Of a DNA stretch of 64,000 nt, positions 40,861 through 49,408 are shown in pieces (positions within the stretch are counted from its first letter, which is position 1; each line of letters opens with the position of its first letter). Origin of the DNA: Pseudooceanicola nanhaiensis DSM 18065 (GTDB lineage: Bacteria; Pseudomonadota; Alphaproteobacteria; Rhodobacterales; Rhodobacteraceae). The stretch spans positions 1,240,001 to 1,304,000 of the forward strand of contig NZ_JHZF01000013.1 of assembly GCF_000688295.1 (NCBI RefSeq). The letters are read 5' to 3'. Position numbers and translations under genes: made by a program. Under the pieces are notes generated by a model. It was not told where the DNA came from. It ran no database searches and saw nothing but the letters and a program-made list of their open reading frames with translations.

Positions 40861-43800
40861 TTGCGTTTCTCGAAACTCAGACTGACCGGCTTCAAGAGCT
40901 TCGTCGACCCGACCGACCTGCTGATCCAGGACGGGCTCACGGGCGTCGTGGGGCCGAACGGCTGCGGCAAGTCCAACCTGCTCGAGGCGCTCCGCTGGGT
41001 GATGGGCGAGAACCGCCCGACCGCGATGCGCGGCGGCGGGATGGAGGACGTGATCTTCGCGGGCGCCGCCTCGCGCCCGGCGCGGAACTTCGCCGAGGTG
41101 ACGCTCCAGATCGACAATGCGGAGCGCCTCGCGCCCGCCGGGTTCAACGACCAGGACCATCTGGAGATCGTCCGCCGGATCACCCGCGACGTGGGCTCTG
41201 CCTACAAGGCCAATGGCAAGGACACCCGGGCGCGCGACGTGCAGATGCTCTTCGCCGACGCCTCCACCGGCGCGCATTCCCCGGCGCTGGTGCGGCAGGG
41301 GCAGATCTCCGAGCTGATCAACGCGAAGCCGAAGAACCGGCGCCGTATCCTCGAGGAGGCGGCGGGGATCTCCGGCCTCTATGCCCGGCGCCACGAGGCC
41401 GAGCTGAAGCTGAACGGGGCGGAGCAGAACCTGACCCGCGTCGACGACGTGGTCGAGAACCTCGCCTCGCAGCTCGCCACCCTGGAGCGGCAGGCGAAGC
41501 AGGCCGCCCGCTACCGCGCCATCGGGACCGAGCTCCGGCAGGCCGAGGGGATGCTCCTCTACCGTCGCTGGCGCGAGGCCGACGAGGCGCGGACCAAGGC
41601 GCTCGCGGCGCTGCGCGAGAAGACCTCGGCCGCCGCGCAGGCCGAAACGGCCGCCCGCGCCGCCGCCAGGGCGCGCGAGGAGGCGGACGAGGCGCTGCCG
41701 CCGAAGCGCGAGGAGGAGGCGATCGCCTCGGCCATCCTGCAGCGGCTGACGGTGGAGCGGGATGCTCTGGCCGACCGCGAGAAGCGGGCGCTGGACCTGA
41801 TCGGGACGCTGAAGGCGCGGATCGCGCAGCTGATGCGCGACATGGACCGGGAATCGGGCCTCAACCGCGACGCGGGCGAGACCATCGCGACGCTCGAGGC
41901 CGAGGCCGAGGCACTGGCCGAAGCAGGTGAGGGCCATGACGCCGCGCTGGAGGAGGCGGCGGAGGCCGCGCGCGAGGCGGCCGCGGTCTTGCGCGAGCGC
42001 GAGGAGGAACTGGCGGAGCTGACCGAGGATGTCGCCCGGCTGGCGGCGCGTCACCAGTCGGCGCACCGCTTCCTCGAGGACAGCCGCAAGACGCTGAACC
42101 GCTCCGAGGAGGAGGCCGGCAAGGCACGTGCGGCGGTGGCCGAGGCGCGCAAGCTGCTGTCGGGCGCCGACGCGGCGCAGGCGAAGGCGCAGGAAGAGGA
42201 AGAGATCGCCGCGGCCACCGCCGAGCGGGCGGAGGAGACCCTGCTGGCGGCCGAAACCGCGCGGGCCGAGACCCAGTCGCGCGAGGCCGATGCCCGGGCG
42301 GAACGCTCGGCGGCCGAGGGCGAGGTGAACGCGCTCCGGGCCGAGGTGACGGCGCTGGCGAAGCTGGTGCAGCGGGACACCGCCGAGGGCGGGCAGGTGA
42401 TGGACCTCGTGAAGGTCCGCGCGGGCTACGAGAAGGCGCTCGGGGCGGCCCTGGCGGACGACCTGCGGGCGCCGGTGGTGGATGCGGACGGGCCCTCGGG
42501 CTGGACGGTGCTGCCCGGCTACGGCGCGGGGCAGGAGCTGCCCGCCGGGGTGCAGGGGCTCGCGAATTACGTGACGGTGCCCGAGGTGCTGCACCGCCGG
42601 ATCTCGCAGATCGGCGTGGTCGAGGCCGAGGACGGCGCGCGGCTGCAGGCGCAGCTGAAACCGGGACAGCGGCTGGTGACGGTCGAGGGCGATCTCTGGA
42701 GATGGGACGGCTACCGGGCCTGGGCGGAGGACATGCCGTCCGCGGCGGCGCTGCGGCTGCAGCAGCTGAACCGGCTGGAGGAGCTGAAGCAGGAGCTGGA
42801 ACACGCGACCAACCGGGCCGAGGGCGCACGGTCGGCGCATGACCATCTCGCGCAGCGGCTCGCGGACCTCGCGGAGGCCGACAAGCAGGCGCGGCAGGCA
42901 CGGCGCGACGCGGACCGGCTGATGGCCGAGGCCGCGCGGGCCCTGTCGCGGGCGGAGGCGGACCGCAACCTCGCGGAGAGCCGGCTGGAGAGCCTGGGGC
43001 TGTCCGTGACGCGCCACGAGGAAGACGCGATGGCGGCCCGGAAGCAGCTGGCGGAGGCCGAGAAGGCCGTGGCCGATCTGGGCGATCTGGAGGCGGCGCG
43101 GTCGGCGGTCGACCAGATCAAGATGGCGGTCGAAGGGTCGCGGATGGCGATGATGTCGCGCCGCGCCTCCCACGACGAGCTGCGCCGCGAGGGCGAGGCC
43201 CGGGTGAAGCGCGCGGGCGACGTGGCGCGGGAGCTGACGAGCTGGCGGACGCGGCTGGAAAGCGCCGACCGCCGCGTCGGGGAGCTCGACGAGCGCCGCG
43301 CCGATACCGCGGCCGAACTGGCCGAGGCCGAAGAGCTCCCCGCCGGGCTGGCCGAGGAGCGCGAGAAGCTCTCGGCCGGGATCGAGGAGGCCGAAGCGCG
43401 GCGCCGGAAGGCCGCCGATGCGCTGGCCGAGGCCGAGACCGCCGCGCGGGAGACCGTGGCCAACGAACGCGACGCGGAGCGCCGGGCGTCGGAGGCGCGC
43501 GAGGCGCGCGCCGCGGCGGAAGCGCGGGCCGAAGCCGGGGCCGAGGCGGTGACGACGGCGGCCGAACGGATCGCCGAGGAGATGGAGCTCTCGCCGAAGC
43601 AGCTGCTGGAAAGCCTCGACATGGATCCGGATGCGATGCCGCCCTCGGACGATATCGAGAACGACGTGAACCGCCTGAAGCGCCAGCGGGATGCGCTCGG
43701 CGCCGTGAACCTGCGCGCCGAGGAGGACATGAAGGCGGTCGCGGGCGAGCACGGGGAGCTGATCCGCGAGAAGGCCGACCTCGAGGCCGCCATCGCGACG

Positions 43801-44316
43801 CTGCGCTCCGGCATCGCCTCGCTCAACAAGGAGGGCCGCGAGCGGCTGCTGACCGCTTTCGAGCAGGTGAATTCGAACTTCGGCCTGCTCTTCACCCACC
43901 TCTTCGGCGGCGGTGAGGCAAACCTCGTGCTGGTCGAGAGCGACGATCCGCTGGAAGCCGGGCTAGAGATCATGTGCCAGCCGCCGGGCAAGAAGCTGGC
44001 GGCCCTGTCGCTCCTTTCGGGCGGCGAGCAGACCCTGACCGCGCTGGCGCTGATCTTCGCGGTCTTCCTCGCCAACCCCGCGCCGATCTGCGTGCTCGAC
44101 GAGGTCGACGCGCCGCTCGACGACGCCAACGTGACCCGCTTCTGCGACATGCTCGACGAGATGTGCCGCCGGACGGACACGCGGTTCCTGGTCATCACGC
44201 ACCACGCGGTGACGATGGCCCGGATGGACCGGCTCTTCGGCGTGACGATGCAGGAGCAGGGGGTCAGCCAGCTGGTTTCGGTCGACCTGAAGAAGGCCGA
44301 GGCGCTGGTCGCCTAG
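40861..44316 (+). CDS. smc: Chromosome segregation protein SMC
   Basis: A 1151-residue SMC ATPase. Walker A is GVVGPNGCGKSNLLEALRWVMGE (residues 30-50). A coiled coil (about 170-480), a hinge domain near 490-620 (VMDLVKVRAGYEKALGAAL, WTVLPGYGAGQELPAG), a second coiled coil and the C-terminal ABC signature LSGGEQTLTALALIFAVF (about 1051) and Walker B PICVLDEVDAPLDDANV (about 1077) complete it. The start is TTG at 40861, with GAGG upstream; no in-frame ATG lies nearby. It organises and compacts sister chromosomes with ScpA and ScpB, which are not in the window. The alpha-proteobacterial lengths match. Confidence 0.98.
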   Translation: MRFSKLRLTGFKSFVDPTDLLIQDGLTGVVGPNGCGKSNLLEALRWVMGENRPTAMRGGGMEDVIFAGAASRPARNFAEVTLQIDNAERLAPAGFNDQDHLEIVRRITRDVGSAYKANGKDTRARDVQMLFADASTGAHSPALVRQGQISELINAKPKNRRRILEEAAGISGLYARRHEAELKLNGAEQNLTRVDDVVENLASQLATLERQAKQAARYRAIGTELRQAEGMLLYRRWREADEARTKALAALREKTSAAAQAETAARAAARAREEADEALPPKREEEAIASAILQRLTVERDALADREKRALDLIGTLKARIAQLMRDMDRESGLNRDAGETIATLEAEAEALAEAGEGHDAALEEAAEAAREAAAVLREREEELAELTEDVARLAARHQSAHRFLEDSRKTLNRSEEEAGKARAAVAEARKLLSGADAAQAKAQEEEEIAAATAERAEETLLAAETARAETQSREADARAERSAAEGEVNALRAEVTALAKLVQRDTAEGGQVMDLVKVRAGYEKALGAALADDLRAPVVDADGPSGWTVLPGYGAGQELPAGVQGLANYVTVPEVLHRRISQIGVVEAEDGARLQAQLKPGQRLVTVEGDLWRWDGYRAWAEDMPSAAALRLQQLNRLEELKQELEHATNRAEGARSAHDHLAQRLADLAEADKQARQARRDADRLMAEAARALSRAEADRNLAESRLESLGLSVTRHEEDAMAARKQLAEAEKAVADLGDLEAARSAVDQIKMAVEGSRMAMMSRRASHDELRREGEARVKRAGDVARELTSWRTRLESADRRVGELDERRADTAAELAEAEELPAGLAEEREKLSAGIEEAEARRRKAADALAEAETAARETVANERDAERRASEAREARAAAEARAEAGAEAVTTAAERIAEEMELSPKQLLESLDMDPDAMPPSDDIENDVNRLKRQRDALGAVNLRAEEDMKAVAGEHGELIREKADLEAAIATLRSGIASLNKEGRERLLTAFEQVNSNFGLLFTHLFGGGEANLVLVESDDPLEAGLEIMCQPPGKKLAALSLLSGGEQTLTALALIFAVFLANPAPICVLDEVDAPLDDANVTRFCDMLDEMCRRTDTRFLVITHHAVTMARMDRLFGVTMQEQGVSQLVSVDLKKAEALVA

Positions 44317-44443
44317 AACGGGCCGCCGACCGCTTCGTGTCCGCCCGGCACCGCCGCCGTATCGACGCGCGCGATGTCGCCGCGGTGGAAATGCGCTCTG
44401 GAGAGGGCCGCCAATCGCCGCGCCTGCGCCCAGTGCCCCACCA

Positions 44444-44480
44444 TGAAAGAAGACCCGGCAGAGCATTTCTCTGCCGGGTC
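44444..44480 (-). terminator. Terminator hairpin between smc and the lytic transglycosylase gene
   Basis: GACCCGGCAGAG-N5-CTCTGCCGGGTC is a perfect 12-bp stem. On the minus strand it is followed by TTCTTTC, so it mainly ends the transglycosylase transcript (80 nt past its stop). On the plus strand it may still stall smc transcripts. Confidence 0.75.
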
Positions 44481-44559
44481 GCAGTAAGGGAACGGCGCAC
44501 TTGCTACGGCACGACCCCGAGCCTAGGCCGCAAGTCCTACCGAAAGGTTACCGGGCCCC

Positions 44560-45735
44560 TCAGAGCCGGTTCAGCAGGTCGGGCGTCGGCCAGGCGTCTG
44601 CGGGCAGGCCAAGCTCGATCTGGACCTTCTGCACCGCCTCGCGGGTCTTCTCGCCGAGGATCCCATCGACATCGCCCACGTCGTGGCCGCGGGCCACGAG
44701 CTTCTGCTGGAGCACCTCCATCTGGTCGCCCGACAGGCCCGGATCGGGATTGCCCGGATCGAAGACCGGCGCGCCCTCCAGCCGGGTGGCGAAATAGGCG
44801 GCGGTCAGGACGTAGACGAAGCTCTGGTTCCACTCGAAATACACCCGGTAGTTCGGGTAGGCGAGGAAGGCCGGCCCATGCCGGCCCTGCGGCAGCAGGA
44901 CCGAGGCGGGCAGGTCCGGGCGCATCATCTGGCCCGAGCGGGGCTGCACCCCGAGCGCCTGCCATTCGGCGGCCGTCATCTCGTGGTCGAGGCCGGTCTT
45001 CGTCCAGTCGAGCCCCTCGGGGACCGAGACCTCCTGCAGCCACGGCTCGCCCGCGCGCCAGCCGAGCGAGCGCAGCATGTTGCCGCCCGACATCAGCGCG
45101 TCGGGGGCGGAGGTCTTGAGGCTCACGTGGCCGTCGCCGTCGCCGTCCACGCCGTTGGTGAGGATGTCCTCGGGCAGCATCTGGACCATGCCGATCTCGC
45201 CGGCCCAGGCGCCGGTCGTCGTGGCCGGCTCGAAATCGCCCTTCTCGTAGAGCTCGAGCGCGGCGAAGACCTGCGGGCGGAAAAGCTCGGGCCGACGGCA
45301 GTCGTGGGAGAGCGTGACAAGCGCGTTCAGCGTGTTGAAGTCGCCCTGGAAGGCACCGTAATCGGTCTCGAAGGCCCAGAAGGCCAGCAGCACGCCGGGG
45401 GCGATGCCGTAATCGCGTTCGATCCGGGCGAAGGTGTCGGCGAATTGCCGGGCCTTCTGCTGGCCGGTCTGCATCCGGTTGGCCGAGATCAGCCGCCGCG
45501 CGAAGGTGGTGAAGTCGAGCTGGAAGACCCCCTGCGCCCGGTCGGCCTGGATCACCTTTGGATCGTGGCGGACACCCGAGAAGAAACGCTGCGCGGCGGC
45601 GGCATCATGGCCGCGCGAGACGGCCTCCTGCTGCAGGCCCGCGACGAAGCTTCCGAAATCGCCGCCGCACTGGGCGGTGGCGGCTCCGGCGGAGAGGGTG
45701 AGCGCGAGGGCAAGGGCAACGGGCTTGGCGGTCAT
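44560..45735 (-). CDS. Lytic murein transglycosylase (MltB-like) with peptidoglycan-binding domain
   Basis: A 391-residue periplasmic enzyme: signal peptide residues 1-22 (SAGAATAQC), SLT_2 catalytic domain (about 25-310) with the catalytic Glu in LAFWAFETDYGAFQGDFNTL and the GAWAGEIGMVQMLPEDILTNGVDGDGDGHVSL segment typical of MltB. It ends in a PG_binding_1 domain (GDQMEVLQQKLVARGHDVGDVDGILGEKTREAVQKVQIELGLPADAWP). It cuts the glycan strand to form 1,6-anhydromuropeptides. The start at 45735 is an ATG after GAGGCCCTC. Single gene. Confidence 0.95.
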   Translation of the reverse strand: MTAKPVALALALTLSAGAATAQCGGDFGSFVAGLQQEAVSRGHDAAAAQRFFSGVRHDPKVIQADRAQGVFQLDFTTFARRLISANRMQTGQQKARQFADTFARIERDYGIAPGVLLAFWAFETDYGAFQGDFNTLNALVTLSHDCRRPELFRPQVFAALELYEKGDFEPATTTGAWAGEIGMVQMLPEDILTNGVDGDGDGHVSLKTSAPDALMSGGNMLRSLGWRAGEPWLQEVSVPEGLDWTKTGLDHEMTAAEWQALGVQPRSGQMMRPDLPASVLLPQGRHGPAFLAYPNYRVYFEWNQSFVYVLTAAYFATRLEGAPVFDPGNPDPGLSGDQMEVLQQKLVARGHDVGDVDGILGEKTREAVQKVQIELGLPADAWPTPDLLNRL

Positions 45736-45797
45736 GAGGGCCTCTGGCTGTGGTCAAATCCCGGCGAAGGTAGCAGCTTGCGCCCCCCAGGCAACGC

Positions 45798-46709
45798 CTA
45801 GCCGATCAGCGCCAGCGCCGCGGAGGCGGCCAGCAGCACCGCCCAGACCCGCCAGAGAAAGCCGCAGGCCCCGTCTATGGCGGCCGGGCCGGGGTCGCGG
45901 CGGCCCTGCGGGTGGACCCAGGGAAAGTCCTTCATTTCCCCGTGATAGGCGCGCGGGCCCGACAGGGCGACGTCCAGTCCCCGGGCCAGTGCGGCCTCGG
46001 GCCAGCCGGCGTTCGGCGAACGGTGGCGGCGCGCCTCGGCCGTGATCGCGGGCCAGTCGCCCAGCCCCCGGCCGAGCGCGGCGAGGATCAGCGCGGTCAG
46101 GCGCGCGGGGATCCAGTTCATCAGGTCGTCGAGCCGCGCGGCCGGTTTGCCGAAGCGTTCGTGGCGCGGCGTGCGGTAGCCGATCATGCTGTCCGCGGTG
46201 TTGACCATCTTGTAGAGCGCCATCCCCGGCAGCCCGCCGACGAGAAACCAGAAGGCGGGCGCGACGACCCCGTCCGACAGGTTCTCGGCCGCGCTTTCGA
46301 TCGCGGCGCGGGCGACGCCGGGGCCGTCGAGCGCGGCGGTGTCCCGGCCGACGATGCGGGCCACGGCCCGGCGGCCGTCGTTCAGCGACAGGCGCAACGC
46401 GTCACCCACGGCCGCGACATGCTGCACGAGGGATCTCTGTGCCAGCAGGATCGCCGCGGCCAGCGCCTCGACCACCGGGCCGAGCGCCGAGAGCGCGCCG
46501 CCGATCAGCAGGGCCAGCGTGCAGAGCCCGGCGAGGGCGAGCGCGCCGCGCAGCAGACGCGCGCGGCCGCGGTTGACGCGCAGGTCGCACCAGTGGATCG
46601 CGCGGCCCATCAGCACCGCCGGGTGCGGCAGGCGAGACCAGAGCCAGCGCGGCTCGCCCATGGCGGCGTCGATCAGCAGCGCGGCGCAGAGAAGGGCGGC
46701 CGTGTCCAT
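45798..46709 (-). CDS. cobD: Adenosylcobinamide-phosphate synthase (CobD/CbiB)
   Basis: A 303-residue integral membrane protein that joins aminopropanol phosphate to adenosylcobyric acid. The family marks are [28 protein letters not shown] at the N-terminus, [50 protein letters not shown] and a late [31 protein letters not shown]. It lies three bases from the cobC gene in a DUF1636-cobC-cobD operon, matching the joint role of CobC and CobD in the lower-ligand arm. Confidence 0.97.
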   Translation of the reverse strand: MDTAALLCAALLIDAAMGEPRWLWSRLPHPAVLMGRAIHWCDLRVNRGRARLLRGALALAGLCTLALLIGGALSALGPVVEALAAAILLAQRSLVQHVAAVGDALRLSLNDGRRAVARIVGRDTAALDGPGVARAAIESAAENLSDGVVAPAFWFLVGGLPGMALYKMVNTADSMIGYRTPRHERFGKPAARLDDLMNWIPARLTALILAALGRGLGDWPAITAEARRHRSPNAGWPEAALARGLDVALSGPRAYHGEMKDFPWVHPQGRRDPGPAAIDGACGFLWRVWAVLLAASAALALIG

Positions 46710-46712
46710 GGT

Positions 46713-47657
46713 TCAGGCGAGCGCGGCCTCGACCCGGTCCCATTCCTCGGGCGCGGGCAGGCCGAGGCGGATCAGGTCCGAGGACCAGGGGAAGACGCGG
46801 CTCCAGATCCGGTGCCGGGCGAGGCGGCCGCGCAGCGCCGCGGCGTTCGGGATCCTGTAGAGGCGGAAGAGGTCGGTGCCGCCCGCCGGCGTCGCGCCCG
46901 CGCCCGCGGCCAGCCGGTCCATCCGCGCCGCATCCGCGGCGAGGCGGGCGCGCGTCCGCGTGGCCCAGTCGTGGTCGGCGAGCGCGCGGCGGCCGATCTC
47001 CTGCGCGGGGCCCGAGATGTGCCACGGGCCGAGCGTCTCGCTCAGGCGGTCGGTGAACTCGGGATCGCCGATCACGAAGGCCAGCCGCAGGCCGCCGAGG
47101 CCCCAGAACTTGCCGAGGCTCTTGAGAACCAGCGTCCGGGGCTCGGCCGCAAGCGCGATGTGCGAGCGATCGGGGGCGAGGTCGCAGAAGCTTTCGTCGA
47201 TGACCCGAAGGCGGGCGCCGCTCGGCGGGGCCGGGTGCCAGCGGCCGTCGGGATTGTTCGGGTGGACGATCACCAGGGCATGATGGTCCGGCACCGGATC
47301 GAGGGCGAGGACCTGCCAGCCGGCTGCCGTGAAGGCGGGCGCGTATTCGTTGTAGGTGGGCCCGGGGATCGCGACGGTGCCGGCGGGCGTCAGGCCGGGC
47401 AGCCGGCCGATGATGGCGGAAAGCCCCGGCACCGGCAGGATCGCCGCCCCTTCCGGCACACCCCAGAAGCGGCGGGCCGCCTCGACAAGCTCCGTCTGCG
47501 CCGCCCGGTCGGGCAGGTCGCGCCAGGTGCGGGCGGAGAGGGCCGGGATCGGGTAGGGCACCGGGTTGATGCCGGTGGAGAGGTCGATCCAGGTGTCACG
47601 CGCGCCGCCGAACCGTTCGGCTGCGGCGTCGATCCCGCCCCCGTGGTCGCGCCCCAT
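46713..47657 (-). CDS. cobC: Threonine-phosphate decarboxylase CobC
   Basis: A 314-residue PLP-dependent enzyme of fold type I that decarboxylates L-threonine phosphate to aminopropanol phosphate. The N-terminal WIDLSTGINPVPYPIP, the VIVHPNNPDGRWHP turn, IDESFCDLAPD (Asp contacts PLP) and the Schiff-base Lys in LVLKSLGKFWGLGGLRLAFVIGD are as in CobC. Start at 47657 (MGRDHGGGIDAAAERFGG, the usual N-terminus). It follows DUF1636 by two bases and precedes cobD by three, in one operon. Confidence 0.95.
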   Translation of the reverse strand: MGRDHGGGIDAAAERFGGARDTWIDLSTGINPVPYPIPALSARTWRDLPDRAAQTELVEAARRFWGVPEGAAILPVPGLSAIIGRLPGLTPAGTVAIPGPTYNEYAPAFTAAGWQVLALDPVPDHHALVIVHPNNPDGRWHPAPPSGARLRVIDESFCDLAPDRSHIALAAEPRTLVLKSLGKFWGLGGLRLAFVIGDPEFTDRLSETLGPWHISGPAQEIGRRALADHDWATRTRARLAADAARMDRLAAGAGATPAGGTDLFRLYRIPNAAALRGRLARHRIWSRVFPWSSDLIRLGLPAPEEWDRVEAALA

Positions 47658-47659
47658 GA

Positions 47660-48028
47660 TCAGCTCTCCGGCAGCGGCGGGTGGCGGGTGACGAAATGGC
47701 CCTTCACGCCCTGCGGCCACTGCCGGAAGGGGACCTGCCCGGTCTCGGAGGCGGCATGCAGGCCGGCATATTCGACGATCGCCGCAGCCGCCTCCGCGCC
47801 CGGCTCGAACCGGCCCAGGGTGTAGGAGAGCTTGCCGCCCGCCTGGATCGCGACGTTGCAGCCATGGGTGCAGCCCATCAGGCACGAGACCCGGCGGGTG
47901 CGCAGGCCCGCGGCCTCGGCCATCGGTTCGAGCAGCTCGGCCAGACGTGCGCCGTCGGTGTCGGGGACACCGCGTTCGGCCCAGTCCTCGCGCTTGCAGG
48001 TGTCGCAGATGGTGATCCAGGTGGACAT
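47660..48028 (-). CDS. DUF1636 family protein (second copy)
   Basis: A 122-residue protein with thioredoxin-like ferredoxin pattern: WITICDTCKREDWAERGVPDTDGARLAELL and RVSCLMGCTHGCNVAIQAGGKLSYTLGRFEP, carrying C-x-x-C and C-x3-C-x3-C groups. The paralogue at 38598-38912 is more compact. It heads the cobC-cobD operon. The link to cobalamin metabolism is by context; the biochemical role is unknown, perhaps redox or cobalt handling. ATG at 48028. Confidence 0.88.
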   Translation of the reverse strand: MSTWITICDTCKREDWAERGVPDTDGARLAELLEPMAEAAGLRTRRVSCLMGCTHGCNVAIQAGGKLSYTLGRFEPGAEAAAAIVEYAGLHAASETGQVPFRQWPQGVKGHFVTRHPPLPES

Positions 48029-48159
48029 TCGGGCCTCTCGATGTGATGCGCCTCGGCGTCGGTTTCGCTCGAAAATCCCGGGGGATGCCGGTCCGCCCCG
48101 GCCGTCGGAACATTCGCTTTGTGTCAGGCGTCCGAAAAGCGCCGGGTGGGCCGGTTTCG

Positions 48160-48174
48160 TTAACCGTTTGTTAG
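48160..48174 (+). promoter_or_regulatory. CtrA-like box upstream of the response regulator gene
   Basis: TTAA-N7-TTAG, one change from the CtrA consensus TTAA-N7-TTAA, 72 bases before the receiver gene. The surrounding stretch is AT-richer. Single match only. Confidence 0.3.
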
Positions 48175-48245
48175 GAACTCGCTCGGACCGTGTTCATCAT
48201 TCAGGCTTCCTCTAGCCTGTCGCGGCCCTTTCGCGCAACGAGGCA

Positions 48246-48650
48246 ATGACCGGCATGACCCACGATCCGCAGCATGGCTCCCACGTGACACGGGTCCTGA
48301 TCGTGGAGGCCGAGGCCGAGCTTGGCCGGCTCTGGCAGGGCCATCTGGTCCGGCTGGGCTGCGAGACGCGTCTTGTCCACGATCAGGACGCCGCGGTGGC
48401 GGCGCTGCAGGCGCGCGAATACGACGTGATCGTGCTGGACCTGATCCTGCCCGGAGGCGCGGCTCTGGCCGTGTCGGATTACGCGAGCTACCGGCAGCCG
48501 GGCGCCCGGGTGATCTTCGTGACGAATTCCGCCTTCTTCTCGGACGGGTCGATCTTCAACCATGCCCCGAACGCCCGCGCGCTGCTGCGGGCGGACGGGC
48601 CGCCCTCCGACCTGGCCGCCATCGTCGAGCATTACGGCGAGGCCGGGTAG
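48246..48650 (+). CDS. Receiver-only response regulator
   Basis: A 134-residue protein made of a single receiver domain without an output domain. VTRVLIVEAEAELGRLWQGHL gives the acidic pocket (Glu-Ala-Glu in place of the common Asp-Asp), the phospho-acceptor is Asp in YDVIVLDLILPGG, the switch Thr is in VIFVTNSAFF, and the conserved Lys position near the end is replaced (ALLRADGPPSDL). Weakened acid-pocket and Lys positions suggest reduced or altered phosphorylation. Start at 48246; the ATG at 48255 is also possible. The histidine kinase partner is not in the window. Confidence 0.8.
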   Translation: MTGMTHDPQHGSHVTRVLIVEAEAELGRLWQGHLVRLGCETRLVHDQDAAVAALQAREYDVIVLDLILPGGAALAVSDYASYRQPGARVIFVTNSAFFSDGSIFNHAPNARALLRADGPPSDLAAIVEHYGEAG

Positions 48651-48720
48651 GGCCGCGTTTCCGGCATTGCGGCGCGGGGGGGGCGGGCTAGGCTGAGGCC
48701 GCGCAGCGGGGGGAATCGCC

Positions 48721-49407
48721 ATGCTCACGCCATTCGGTCCCGGTCTCAGGACCGCCGACGGCCCCGAGGTCGAGGTCTTCGGCTTCCGCTACCCGACACG
48801 CATGGCGCTGATCCGCCTCTCGGACGGCAGGCTGATGGCATGGTCCCCCGTGCGCCTGACCCCCGGCCTGCGCGACGCGGTGGAGGCCTTCGGTCCGCTG
48901 GCCCGGATCGTCGCGCCGAACGCGCTGCACCACCTGAGCCTCGGCGACTGGCAGGCCGCCTTTCCGGCCGCGCGTCTTCTCGCCCCGCCGGGGCTTGCGG
49001 CCAAACGGGGCGACCTGCGGATCGACGCGCAACTGGGGGAGGCGCCCGATCCGGCCTGGGCGGGCGAGGTCGATCAGGTCATGATCCGCACCCGGATCAC
49101 GGACGAGGTTGTCTTCTTCCACCGGGAAAGCGCGACGGCGATCGTCACCGACCTGATCCAGCGCGTGCCGGCCGAGACTCTGTCGGGCTGGCGCGCCGTG
49201 GTGGCGCGGCTCGACCGGATGAGCGGGCCCGAGCCGCAGGTGCCGCGCAAGTTCCGGATGGCGATGACGGACCGCAACGCGGCGCGCGCGGCCGTGGGGC
49301 GCATCCTCGACTGGCCGACGCAGCGCCTGCTGATCGCTCACGGCGCCCCGGTCGCGGTCGGCGGCGGGGCTGCATTGCGCTCCGCCTTCGGCTGGCTGAC
49401 CGGCTAG
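48721..49407 (+). CDS. DUF4336 domain protein (metallo-beta-lactamase-like fold)
   Basis: A 228-residue protein. LTPFGPGLRTADGPEVEVFGFRYPTRMALIRLSDGRLMAWSPVRLTPGLRDAV, then RIVAPNALHHLSLGDWQAAFPAARLLAPPGLAAKR. This is the DUF4336 pattern, distantly related to metallo-beta-lactamase folds with the N-x-x-H-H replacing the metal His cluster. A late LLIAHGAPVAVGGGAALRSAFGWL completes it. Function unknown. It is convergent with the glutathionyl-hydroquinone reductase gene, one base apart. Confidence 0.88.
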   Translation: MLTPFGPGLRTADGPEVEVFGFRYPTRMALIRLSDGRLMAWSPVRLTPGLRDAVEAFGPLARIVAPNALHHLSLGDWQAAFPAARLLAPPGLAAKRGDLRIDAQLGEAPDPAWAGEVDQVMIRTRITDEVVFFHRESATAIVTDLIQRVPAETLSGWRAVVARLDRMSGPEPQVPRKFRMAMTDRNAARAAVGRILDWPTQRLLIAHGAPVAVGGGAALRSAFGWLTG

Positions 49408-49408
49408 C

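Noticed and set aside
40606-43899. 1097-codon open frame on the minus strand opposite smc
   Set aside because: Antisense shadow of smc with Leu/Arg/Gly-rich low-complexity sequence and no motifs.
44264-44500. Small minus-strand gene between smc and the transglycosylase
   Set aside because: It overlaps the smc 3' end, includes the terminator stem and is Arg-rich without a ribosome binding site or recognisable domain.
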